Origin: Carbonactinospora thermoautotrophica
GTDB taxonomy: Bacteria > Actinomycetota > Actinomycetes > Streptomycetales > Carbonactinosporaceae
DNA length: 64,000 bases
Assembly: GCF_001543895.1 (NCBI RefSeq)
Contig: NZ_JYIJ01000018.1
Coordinates: forward strand, 124,001 to 188,000
Direction: 5' to 3'
In this document: positions 30,717 through 37,823 of the stretch, piece by piece
Layout: each line of letters begins with the position of its first letter
How positions within the stretch are numbered: the first letter of the stretch is position 1
Made by a program: the position numbers and the translations under genes
Notes under the pieces: generated by a model
Seen by the model: the letters and a program-made list of their open reading frames with translations, nothing else
The model's database searches: none
Told to the model about the DNA's origin: nothing

Positions 30717-31420
30717 AGCGCGACGTCCAGTCGATCCTGCTCGTCCTGGTCGGCGGCACCGTGCTGCGGTTGTCGATCAGCGATGCGTACCTCAACTACG
30801 TCAAGCCAGGGCTGCGGCCGTTCCTGATCGTGTCCGGCGCCGTGCTGCTGGTCCTCGGGCTGGCGGGTTTCGTGCTGGACGGGTTGCTCCGTCAGGCCCC
30901 CGCAGCCGGGCCTGCCTGCGCGGACGGTGACGACCACGGGCCGCGCGTGGCCTGGCTGCTGTGCCTGCCGGTGCTGGCCGTGTTCCTGGTGGCGCCGCCC
31001 GCGCTGGGGTCGTACGCCGCGCAGCGCGACCCCGGGACGGTCGCCAAGCCGCAGGAGGCGCAGTTCCCGCCGCTGCCCGAGGGCGACCCGGTCCAGGTGC
31101 TGGTGAGCGAGTACGCGATCCGCGCCGTGTGGGACCAGGGGCGGTCGCTGCGGGGCCGGACGGTGACGTTGACCGGGTTCGTGACCCCAAAGCCCGGGGG
31201 CGGGTGGTACCTGACCCGGATGGTGCTCTCCTGTTGCGCGGCGGACGCCCAGGCGTTCAAGGTCGAGGTGCGCGACGCGCCGCCCCTGGCGCCGGACACC
31301 TGGGTCGAGGTGACCGGGACCTGGGCGCCGCACGGGGACGCCCCGCCGGAGCGGGCGGTCCCGGTCATCCAGGCGAGCCACGTCAAGGAGGTGCCGCGGC
31401 CCAAGGACCCGTACGAGTGA
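30713..31420 (+). CDS. TIGR03943 family permease subunit
   Basis: A 235-residue protein with two to three N-terminal helices (ILLVLVGGTVLRLS, FLIVSGAVLLVLGLAGF, WLLCLPVLAVFLVAPPALG) and a C-terminal soluble domain that resembles an OB-like fold (VTLTGFVTPKPGGGWYLTRMVLSCCAADAQ). This family is nearly always next to a YraQ-type permease. The double cysteine SCCAAD may bind metal. GTG 30713 overlaps the permease stop by four bases. Function of the pair is unknown; metal transport is suspected. Confidence 0.85.
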   Translation: MKRDVQSILLVLVGGTVLRLSISDAYLNYVKPGLRPFLIVSGAVLLVLGLAGFVLDGLLRQAPAAGPACADGDDHGPRVAWLLCLPVLAVFLVAPPALGSYAAQRDPGTVAKPQEAQFPPLPEGDPVQVLVSEYAIRAVWDQGRSLRGRTVTLTGFVTPKPGGGWYLTRMVLSCCAADAQAFKVEVRDAPPLAPDTWVEVTGTWAPHGDAPPERAVPVIQASHVKEVPRPKDPYE

Positions 31421-31448
31421 TCCGGCACGCCTGCGGCATGTCCTGGGC

Positions 31449-32084
31449 CTACAGCAGCTCGACGCGGCCGGTGGCCATGTCGTAGCGAGCGGCGACGACG
31501 GCCAGACGGCCGGCCTCGACCGCCTCGGCCACGACCGGGTTCTCCCGGATGGCGCGGGCTACCTGGCGGACATGGGCGACGATCGTGTTCTCGACCAGGT
31601 CGCCCGGCTTCAGGAGAGCTTCCTCGTACGCCGGGCGCAGCCGCTCGACCAGCCTCTTCAGGTGGCCCGGCAGGTCTTGGCCGGATCGCAGGCTCATGAC
31701 ACTGGCCTCAGCCGCGCCGCAGGCGGTGTGGCCGAGCACCATCAGCAGAGGGATGCGTAGCTGGCTCACACCGAACTCGATGCTCGCCAGCGTGCCGTCG
31801 TCCAGCACATGCCCGGCGGACCGAACGACGAAAAGGTCGCCCAGTCCTTGGTCGAAAATCAGTTCCGGGGGCACGCGGGAGTCCGCGCAACTCAGCACCA
31901 GCGTGTGGGGCCGCTGTTCCGCGACCAGCTCCAGCCGGCGCTGCGCGTCGGTATTCGGGCGCAGCATGCGGTCGCGGGCGAACCGGTGGTTCCCCTCCAG
32001 CAACGAATCCAGCACCTGCTCAGGATCGCGCGTCGTGGCCCCGGCGAGTTCCCAGCTCGCGGAAGGGGTGACGAATACTGCCAT
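31449..32084 (-). CDS. Beta-class carbonic anhydrase
   Basis: A 211-residue zinc enzyme that interconverts carbon dioxide and bicarbonate. The zinc ligands are Cys66 in CADSR, His119 and Cys122 in GHTACGA, and the Asp68-Arg70 dyad is intact. The start at ATG 32084 has no ribosome binding site; TATTCT nine bases upstream suggests a leaderless transcript. A tandem 13-base repeat and a small palindrome lie 40-80 bases upstream. The gene is convergent with the permease pair. Confidence 0.93.
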   Translation of the reverse strand: MAVFVTPSASWELAGATTRDPEQVLDSLLEGNHRFARDRMLRPNTDAQRRLELVAEQRPHTLVLSCADSRVPPELIFDQGLGDLFVVRSAGHVLDDGTLASIEFGVSQLRIPLLMVLGHTACGAAEASVMSLRSGQDLPGHLKRLVERLRPAYEEALLKPGDLVENTIVAHVRQVARAIRENPVVAEAVEAGRLAVVAARYDMATGRVELL

Positions 32085-32122
32085 GGAGATTGAAGAATAG
32101 GGGGTGGCGACGTTCCGCGTAA

Positions 32123-32163
32123 TCCACTGATAGTGGTAACGAATATCACGAACGAATATCACG
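32123..32163. repeat. Tandem 13-bp repeat and palindrome upstream of carbonic anhydrase
   Basis: AACGAATATCACG occurs twice in direct tandem (32138-32150 and 32151-32163), followed by AATTCG. Just before it lies CCACTGATAGTGG (32124-32136), a five-base inverted repeat. The stretch is AT-rich in a very GC-rich setting and sits upstream of the carbonic anhydrase start, as expected for an operator. The rest of the 296 bases up to zur shows nothing recognisable. Confidence 0.65.
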
Positions 32164-32380
32164 AATTCGTGGCAGACGGCTTCGCTCGAGCGGATCGGAG
32201 GCCGCAAGCCTGGGAGGTCCGTCCGTTCCTGGCGAGAGCGAGGCCAGACCGAACACCGGCGCAAGCCGGCCGGGAGGCAGGCCGGCCCAGGATGCGGCCC
32301 CGCCGGCCCGGAGAGCCGGAGAGAGCATGGGGCAGCCCGTCCACCCTTGTGGGGTGACAGACGGGTCCTGTGCGGCCCGG

Positions 32381-32785
32381 TCAGGCGCTGCAGGCGGGGC
32401 AGGTGCCGAAGATCTCCACCTGGTGGCTCACGTCGGTGTAACCGTGTTCGTCGGCGACCTTCTCGGCCCAGCGCTCCACAGCCGGGCCCTCGACCTCGAC
32501 AGTGCGGCCGCACCGCCGGCAGACCAGGTGATGGTGATGGCTGCGGCTGCACCGGCGGTACACGGCCTCGCCGTCGTCGGTGCGCAGCACGTCCACCTCG
32601 CCCGCGGCGGCGAGCGCCTGGAGAGTCCGGTACACGGTGGTGAGCCCGACCGTCTCCCCGCGCTGCTTGAGCAGGTCGTGCAATTCCTGCGCGCTGCGGA
32701 AGTCGTTCACCTCGTCCAGTACCGCGGCGACCGCGGCCCGCTGTCGGGTCGCGCGACCACGGGGCTGGGTGCCTGCGGGACTCAC
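32381..32785 (-). CDS. zur: Zinc uptake regulator Zur (Fur family)
   Basis: A 134-residue Fur-family repressor. The N-terminal winged helix (RATRQRAAVAAVLDEVNDFRSAQELHDLL... VGLTTVYRTLQALAAAGEVD) is followed by the metal-binding SHHHHLVCRRCG segment and the second CxxC (CPAC) near the C-terminus, which is the structural zinc site. Identity as Zur rather than Fur rests on the adjacent zinc transporter genes. GTG 32785 is preceded by GGAGGAG; the frame is open much further upstream but without support. It ends at the plus-strand 32381 boundary. Confidence 0.88.
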   Translation of the reverse strand: MSPAGTQPRGRATRQRAAVAAVLDEVNDFRSAQELHDLLKQRGETVGLTTVYRTLQALAAAGEVDVLRTDDGEAVYRRCSRSHHHHLVCRRCGRTVEVEGPAVERWAEKVADEHGYTDVSHQVEIFGTCPACSA

Positions 32786-32931
32786 CTCTCCTCCTCCAAA
32801 CCTCGCTGCCGGGGCCGTGCGAAACCGCGTACAGCCCTGGCCATTCTGCCAGGTCGCAAGAGCGTTATCAGGATCAGCCCACTGATCTGCCTGCTGATCT
32901 GCCCACTGAGTTGGCCCCCGGCCGCCTCCGG

Positions 32932-33804
32932 TCACAATCCGGCCAACGTGACGTCGTCCTCCGCCTGCCCGGCCGGTGCGGGCTCGCCGCGCCCCGTGAG
33001 CCGTTCCCGCAGCCAGCCGGCGGCGGTGGCGAGGACGAACACACCGATCGCCAGCACCACGATGCTGGCTCCGGAGGCCACGTCGGCGTAGTAGGAGAAC
33101 ATCACGCCGCTCACCGAGACGCCGACGCCGACCAGGAGGGCGAGCGCCAGCGTGGCGCGGAAGCCCCGGGTGAACTGCTGCGCGGTCGCCACCGGGACCA
33201 CCATGAGCGCGCTCACCAGGAGCAGGCCCACCACCCGCATGGCCACGGTGACGGTGACCGCCGCGGTGACCGCGAGCAGCAGGTTGAGCCAGCGCACCGG
33301 CAGACCGGCCACGCGCGCGAACTCCTCGTCCTGGCACACCGCGAACAGTTGCCGGCGCAGGCCGAGCGTGACAGCCAGCACGCACCCGGCCAGTGCCACG
33401 ATCACCCAGACGTCGCCCGCCGAGACGCTGGTGAGCGAGCCGAACAGGTACGACATCAGGTTGACGCCGCCGGCCTCGTCCGACAGCCCGATGAGCAGCA
33501 CCCCGCCGGCGATGCCGCCGTAGAACAGCATGGCGAGCGCCACGTCGCCGCCGGCCTTGCCGCGCTCGCGGATCAGCTCGATCGCGATCGCCCCGAGGGC
33601 CGCTGTGATCACCGCGGTGAGCACGGGAGCGGTGTTGAGCAGTACGCCGAGCGCGACGCCGGTGAGCGCGACATGGCCCATGCCGTCGCCCATGAGCGCC
33701 AGCCGGCGCTGTACCAGGTACGTGCCGACGGCCGGGGCGGTGAGTCCCACGATGAGGGCGGCGATCAGCGCCCGCTGCATGAAAGCGAGTTCGAGGAAGC
33801 TCAC
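32932..33804 (-). CDS. znuB: Zinc ABC transporter permease
   Basis: A 290-residue membrane protein of the ABC-3 family with about eight helices. It begins MSFLELAFMQRALIAALIVGL and contains GDGMGHVALTGVALG and ALMVVPVATAQQF, both typical. It imports zinc (or manganese) with ZnuC and ZnuA; Zur-box and Zur gene neighbours favour zinc. The GTG start overlaps the stop of a 21-codon frame by four bases and has GAGGAGG upstream. Confidence 0.93.
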   Translation of the reverse strand: MSFLELAFMQRALIAALIVGLTAPAVGTYLVQRRLALMGDGMGHVALTGVALGVLLNTAPVLTAVITAALGAIAIELIRERGKAGGDVALAMLFYGGIAGGVLLIGLSDEAGGVNLMSYLFGSLTSVSAGDVWVIVALAGCVLAVTLGLRRQLFAVCQDEEFARVAGLPVRWLNLLLAVTAAVTVTVAMRVVGLLLVSALMVVPVATAQQFTRGFRATLALALLVGVGVSVSGVMFSYYADVASGASIVVLAIGVFVLATAAGWLRERLTGRGEPAPAGQAEDDVTLAGL

Positions 33805-33866
33805 GTGACCTCCTCGCCGCCGGCCGCGCTCGGGGACGCGCTGTGTTTGGTGATTCGCTCGCTCAT
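33801..33866 (-). CDS. 21-residue micro-gene between znuC and znuB
   Basis: A short frame, MSERITKHSASPSAAGGEEVT, begins at ATG 33866 with GAGGAGG four bases upstream and ends by overlapping the znuB GTG (GTGA). The sequence around its ribosome binding site is a near copy of the sequence around that of znuB (about 30 bases), so the frame looks like the product of a small tandem duplication. It may only serve to couple translation into znuB; whether the peptide is made is unknown. Confidence 0.5.
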   Translation of the reverse strand: MSERITKHSASPSAAGGEEVT

Positions 33867-33915
33867 GTGGCCTCCTCGCCGTCGGCCGCGTTCGCGGGCC
33901 CGCGGTGCTCGACCG

Positions 33916-34722
33916 TCACAAGAACCACCCCGCTTCCGATCGGGCGCCGTGCGGGTGGACGTGGGTGTGCTCAGGGTGGGCGTGGTGCCCCACCGGGGAC
34001 GGGGGCGGCCCGTCGTGGACGACCCGGCCGTCGCGCAGCACCACGGCGCGCTCGATCAGCGGCTCCAGCGGGCCGAGCTCGTGCGAGACCAGCAGGATCG
34101 TGGTGCCGACGCCGATCAGCGTGCGCAGCGTGTCGGCGAACGCCTGTTGGCTGGGCAGGTCCACCCCGGCGGTGGGCTCGTCCAGGAGCAGCACCTCCGG
34201 TTCGCCGGCTAGCGCCCGCGCGATCAGCACGCGCTGCTGCTGGCCGCCGGAGAGCTTGGCCACGCTGTCCCGGGCCCGGTGGGCGAGCCCCACGGTCTCT
34301 AGGGCTCGCTCGACCGCCTCGCGATCGTGCCGGCTGGCCGGGCGCCACCAGGGCAGGCGGGAGAGCCGGCCGGAGGCGACCACCTCGCGGACGGTGGCGG
34401 GGACGCCCGCGGCGGCGCTGGCGCGCTGCGGCACGTACCCGACCCGGTGCCAGTCGCGGAAGCGGGGGAGCGGCGTGCCGAACAGCTCCACCTGGCCCGC
34501 GCTCAGGGGGACGAGGCCGACGAGGGCGCGCACCAGGGTGGACTTGCCCGACCCGTTGGCGCCGAGCAGGGCCATCACCTCGCCGCGCCGGACGTCCAGG
34601 TCGACGCCGTGCAGGATGGGACGGCCGCCGAAGGCGACCACCCCGCCGGAGACCCGGACCACGGATTCGACCATCGGGACCCGCTTCGCAGGAGTGGCTG
34701 TCGATTCCCGCCTCAGCTGCAC
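33916..34722 (-). CDS. znuC: Zinc ABC transporter ATP-binding protein
   Basis: A 268-residue ABC ATPase. Walker A is GANGSGKST near residue 54, the signature is LSGGQQQRVLIARAL, and Walker B is VLLLDEPTAG with the following SHELGP switch histidine. The last 25 residues carry a His-rich tail (GHHAHPEHTHVHPHG) that may bind zinc, unusual for the ATPase subunit. The GTG start overlaps the end of znuA by ten bases, so the genes are coupled. Confidence 0.93.
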   Translation of the reverse strand: MQLRRESTATPAKRVPMVESVVRVSGGVVAFGGRPILHGVDLDVRRGEVMALLGANGSGKSTLVRALVGLVPLSAGQVELFGTPLPRFRDWHRVGYVPQRASAAAGVPATVREVVASGRLSRLPWWRPASRHDREAVERALETVGLAHRARDSVAKLSGGQQQRVLIARALAGEPEVLLLDEPTAGVDLPSQQAFADTLRTLIGVGTTILLVSHELGPLEPLIERAVVLRDGRVVHDGPPPSPVGHHAHPEHTHVHPHGARSEAGWFL

Positions 34723-35693
34723 GATAGAGCCTTCCTGAGCTCGGTGAGGTTGGCGCGCATGACCGAGAAGTAGTCCTGGCTCTTCTGGTCCTTCACCCCC
34801 TCGACCGGATCGAGCACGGCGGTCTTCAGGTGCAGGTCGTCCGCGAGCATCTGGGCCGTCTTCGGGCTGGCCAGCGTCTCGAAGAAAATCGTGGTGATCC
34901 CCTTCTCCCGGATCAGCTCCTGGATACGGGCGATGTGCGCGGGGGAGGGCTCGGCCTCCGGGCTCAGCCCGTTGATCGCGATCTGGTTGAGCCGGTACCG
35001 CTCGGTCAGGTACCCGAACGCGGCGTGGGTGGTGACGATGTCACGCCGCTCGCAGTTCTTCAGCCCGGCGCTGAACTCGCCGTCGAGCGCCTGGAGTTGC
35101 CGCGCCAGCTGCGCGGCCCGCGCCCGGTAGTCGTCGGCGCGGGCGGTGTCGATCTGGGCGAGCTGGTCGCCGACTGCGATCGCGACCTTGGCGAACCGCT
35201 GCGGGTCGAGCCAGACGTGCGGGTCGGGCCCGCCGTGCTCGTGCTCCTCGGCGTGCCCCGGCGAATGCTCGTGCCCGGGCTGGTCGTCGTGCCCGTGGTC
35301 GTCCCCGGCCTCCTCGTGGCTCTCGAGCGGTACGACCCGGGTGACGTCGAGCTGCGCGGGGGGCTTGTTCTGCTCGATCGCCTTGTCCAGAGCGGGCTGC
35401 ATGCCCTTGAGGTAGATGACCAGACTCGCCTCCGCGACCTCGCCGACCTGCCTCGGCGTGAGCTCCAGGTCGTGGGGCTCGGTGCCGGGCTTGGTCAGGT
35501 TGGTCACGGTGACGGCGTCGCCGCCGATCCGCCGGGTGAGGAACTCGAACGGGTAGAAGCCAACGACGACTTTCGGACCCTCTCCAGGGTCGGCGCTCGA
35601 GCCGGTGCAGCCGGTGAGGGTGGGGGCGGCGAGGGCGGCCAAGGACGCAAGGAGTGCGGTGGGCAGGGCGCGGCGCAATAGCATGACAATCAT
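34713..35693 (-). CDS. znuA: Zinc ABC transporter substrate-binding lipoprotein
   Basis: A 326-residue lipoprotein of the TroA/ZnuA cluster-9 family. A signal peptide ends in the lipobox LTGC, so it is membrane-anchored outside. A His/Asp/Glu-rich loop (HEEAGDDHGHDDQPGHEHS and more) lies near residue 135, and the ligands DPHVWLDP and the late TTHAAFGYL and FFETL motifs follow. ATG 35693 and ATG 35684 are both possible starts; an earlier in-frame ATG at 35720 lies within a Zur box. It is the first gene of the znuACB unit. Confidence 0.92.
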   Translation of the reverse strand: MIVMLLRRALPTALLASLAALAAPTLTGCTGSSADPGEGPKVVVGFYPFEFLTRRIGGDAVTVTNLTKPGTEPHDLELTPRQVGEVAEASLVIYLKGMQPALDKAIEQNKPPAQLDVTRVVPLESHEEAGDDHGHDDQPGHEHSPGHAEEHEHGGPDPHVWLDPQRFAKVAIAVGDQLAQIDTARADDYRARAAQLARQLQALDGEFSAGLKNCERRDIVTTHAAFGYLTERYRLNQIAINGLSPEAEPSPAHIARIQELIREKGITTIFFETLASPKTAQMLADDLHLKTAVLDPVEGVKDQKSQDYFSVMRANLTELRKALSCS

Positions 35694-35719
35694 TTTCGTT
35701 TTATTGATAATGATTGTCA
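35684..35719 (-). promoter_or_regulatory. Two Zur boxes at the znuA start
   Basis: TGATAATGATTGTCA at 35705-35719 matches the Zur consensus TGAnAATGATTnTCA at every fixed position. A second copy, TGACAATCATTTTCG at 35684-35698, differs at the last base and at the central base (C for G). Together they form an extended inverted repeat with TGACAATCATT and AATGATTGTCA at the outer ends. The boxes cover the possible start codons, so zinc-bound Zur would block transcription of znuACB. Confidence 0.9.
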
Positions 35720-35744
35720 AAAGCGGTCTGAAAAATCGGCTAAA

Positions 35745-36143
35745 CTAGGGCAAATTCCACGTCTGTGTCACCACGACCCCGGCCAGCATCCCGAGCACCA
35801 GCAGCCGGATCAGGCGCTGGTCGCGGCGCAGCACCGGCCAGGACAGGTATGTGATCCACACCATGAACGCCAGCAGCGCCGCCAGGCACGCCAGCCCGAG
35901 CCAGTCGCGCACGATCACGCCCACCCCGAACAGGGCCGCCATGGACAGCGGCACCAGCCAGCGGGGCAGCGCGTGCAGCCGCTTGACCACCGGGAAGCTC
36001 GCCCGTTCCACCCGGGCGCGCAACGGGTACGTGCCCGCCGCGGCCCGGCCCGTCCCGGGCGCGCCACCGGACCGCGCCGCGACTCCAGTACCGGCTCGGC
36101 GGCGCTTGGTGCGCCGCTGGTGCGGCCGACGATTCTTCGCCAC
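35745..36143 (-). CDS. DUF6703-like membrane protein
   Basis: A 132-residue protein with a strongly basic, unstructured N-terminus (KNRRPHQRRTKRRR and following) and three hydrophobic helices (about residues 68-85, 86-105, 113-130). The pattern VKRLHALPRWLVPLSMAALFGVGVI fits the actinobacterial DUF6703 family, which is commonly next to glyS. Function is unknown. GTG 36143 begins VAKNRRP; a longer in-frame extension to 36383 would overlap the divergent glyS and is unlikely. Confidence 0.6.
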   Translation of the reverse strand: MAKNRRPHQRRTKRRRAGTGVAARSGGAPGTGRAAAGTYPLRARVERASFPVVKRLHALPRWLVPLSMAALFGVGVIVRDWLGLACLAALLAFMVWITYLSWPVLRRDQRLIRLLVLGMLAGVVVTQTWNLP

Positions 36144-36342
36144 GTACCCAATCGTGCCGTACCAGAGCACACCCCAGCCGGACGTCACCCACGGGAAGCC
36201 GCTTCCGACTACCCTCGGGAAGAGGTCCCCGCGGGTGATTTCGGTCCCGTACGGGATTGGAGCACCCGCCCCGGGCACCGCTAACCTGTGACTCCTGCAG
36301 AACTGTCCGGATAACCGATCACGAGAAGAGCCGAGAGCCACC

Positions 36343-37725
36343 GTGGCCGCCGACAAGATCGACACCATCGTCAGCCTGTGCAAGCGTCGGGGATTCGTCT
36401 ACCCATGTAGCGAGATCTACGGCGGTCAGCGTGCCGCGTACGACTACGGACCGCTCGGCGTCGAGCTCAAGGAGAACATCAAGCGCCAGTGGTGGAAGGC
36501 CATGGTGCAGGGCCGCGAGGACATCGTGGGCATCGACTCGAGCGTGATCCTGGCCCGTGAGGTGTGGGTGGCCTCCGGCCACGTCGACGCGTTCGTGGAC
36601 CCGCTCACCGAGTGCCTGTCCTGCCACAAGCGCTACCGGGCGGACCAGCTCGAGGAGTCGTACGAGGCTAAGCACGGCCGCAAGCCGGAGAACGGCCTGG
36701 CCGACATCACCTGCCCCAACTGCGGCAACAAGGGCGCGTTCACCGAGCCCAAGATGTTCAACGGCCTGCTGCAGACCTACCTCGGCCCGGTCCAGGACGA
36801 GTCCAGCCTCGCCTACCTGCGTCCCGAGACCGCGCAGGGCATCTTCATCAACTTCGCCCTGGTGATGCAGAGCGCCCGCAAGAAGCCGCCGTTCGGCATC
36901 GCCCAGATGGGCAAGTCCTTCCGCAACGAGATCACGCCCGGCAACTTCATCTTCCGCACGCGCGAGTTCGAGCAGATGGAGATGGAGTACTTCGTCAAGC
37001 CGGGCACCGATGAGGAGTGGCACCAGTACTGGATCGACGAGCGCTGGAAGTGGTACGTCGATCTGGGCATCAGCGAGAAGAACCTCCGGCTGTACGAGCA
37101 CCCGAAGGAGAAGCTCTCGCACTACTCGAAGCGGACCGTCGACATCGAGTACCGGTTCGACTTCCAGGGCCAGGAGTTCGCCGAGCTGGAGGGCATCGCG
37201 AACCGGACCGACTTCGACCTGTCCACCCACTCCAGGCACTCCGGCGCGGACCTGTCGTACTTCGACCAGGAGATGGGTGAGCGCTGGATCCCGTACGTGA
37301 TCGAGCCGGCGGCCGGCGTCAACCGCGCCATGCTGGCGTTCCTGCTCGAGGCGTACTCCGAGGACGAGGCGCCCAACGCCAAGGGCCAGATGGAGAAGCG
37401 CACGGTGCTGCGCTTCGACCACCGGCTGGCGCCGGTCAAGGTCGCGGTGCTGCCGCTGTCCCGTAACGCGGACCTGTCGCCGAAGGCGCGTGACCTGGCC
37501 CAGCAGTTGCGCAAGCACTGGAACGTCGAGTTCGACGACGCGGGCGCGATCGGCCGGCGGTACCGCCGCCAGGACGAGATCGGCACCCCCTACTGCGTCA
37601 CGATCGACTTCGACACGCTCGAGGACAACGCGGTGACGGTCCGGGAGCGCGACAGCATGAAGCAGGACCGGATCTCCATCGACCAAGTCGAGTCCTACCT
37701 GGCCGCGCGACTGCCCGGCTGCTGA
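36343..37725 (+). CDS. glyS: Glycyl-tRNA synthetase, single-chain (alpha2) type
   Basis: A 460-residue class II synthetase of the archaeal/eukaryal-like dimeric type, the usual actinobacterial enzyme. Motif 2 is [23 protein letters not shown], motif 3 ends [13 protein letters not shown], and a zinc ribbon is seen at CLSCHKRYR and CPNCG. The C-terminal anticodon-binding domain ([11 protein letters not shown]...) is intact. GTG 36343 follows GAGAGCCACC. Nothing suggests loss of function. A second, unrelated glycyl-tRNA synthetase follows directly. Confidence 0.95.
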   Translation: MAADKIDTIVSLCKRRGFVYPCSEIYGGQRAAYDYGPLGVELKENIKRQWWKAMVQGREDIVGIDSSVILAREVWVASGHVDAFVDPLTECLSCHKRYRADQLEESYEAKHGRKPENGLADITCPNCGNKGAFTEPKMFNGLLQTYLGPVQDESSLAYLRPETAQGIFINFALVMQSARKKPPFGIAQMGKSFRNEITPGNFIFRTREFEQMEMEYFVKPGTDEEWHQYWIDERWKWYVDLGISEKNLRLYEHPKEKLSHYSKRTVDIEYRFDFQGQEFAELEGIANRTDFDLSTHSRHSGADLSYFDQEMGERWIPYVIEPAAGVNRAMLAFLLEAYSEDEAPNAKGQMEKRTVLRFDHRLAPVKVAVLPLSRNADLSPKARDLAQQLRKHWNVEFDDAGAIGRRYRRQDEIGTPYCVTIDFDTLEDNAVTVRERDSMKQDRISIDQVESYLAARLPGC

Positions 37726-37749
37726 GTCGTTAGGCACCTCGAATCACTC

Positions 37750-37773
37750 GCGGCCGGTCTGCGGACCGGCCGC
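37750..37773. terminator. Hairpin between the two glycyl-tRNA synthetase genes
   Basis: GCGGCCGGTC and GACCGGCCGC form a perfect ten-base stem with a TGCG loop 24 bases after the glyS stop. It suggests that glyS ends here and that the fused gene downstream has its own promoter or is read through only in part. Confidence 0.65.
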
Positions 37774-37823
37774 GGATCGCAACACCCGCCCGCCGTTACG
37801 CACCGCATAGACGAGGTGACCGC

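Noticed and set aside
32085-32380. Cobalamin or SAM riboswitch in the gap before zur
   Set aside because: GC-rich hairpins are present but the required conserved boxes are missing on both strands.
32381-33385. A 334-residue version of the Zur protein with a long N-terminal extension
   Set aside because: The extension overlaps znuB out of frame and lacks similarity; GTG 32785 has a strong ribosome binding site and gives the normal Fur-family length.
36144-36342. T-box or glycine riboswitch before glyS
   Set aside because: No T-box core motif or glycine-riboswitch landmarks are visible in the 200 bases upstream.
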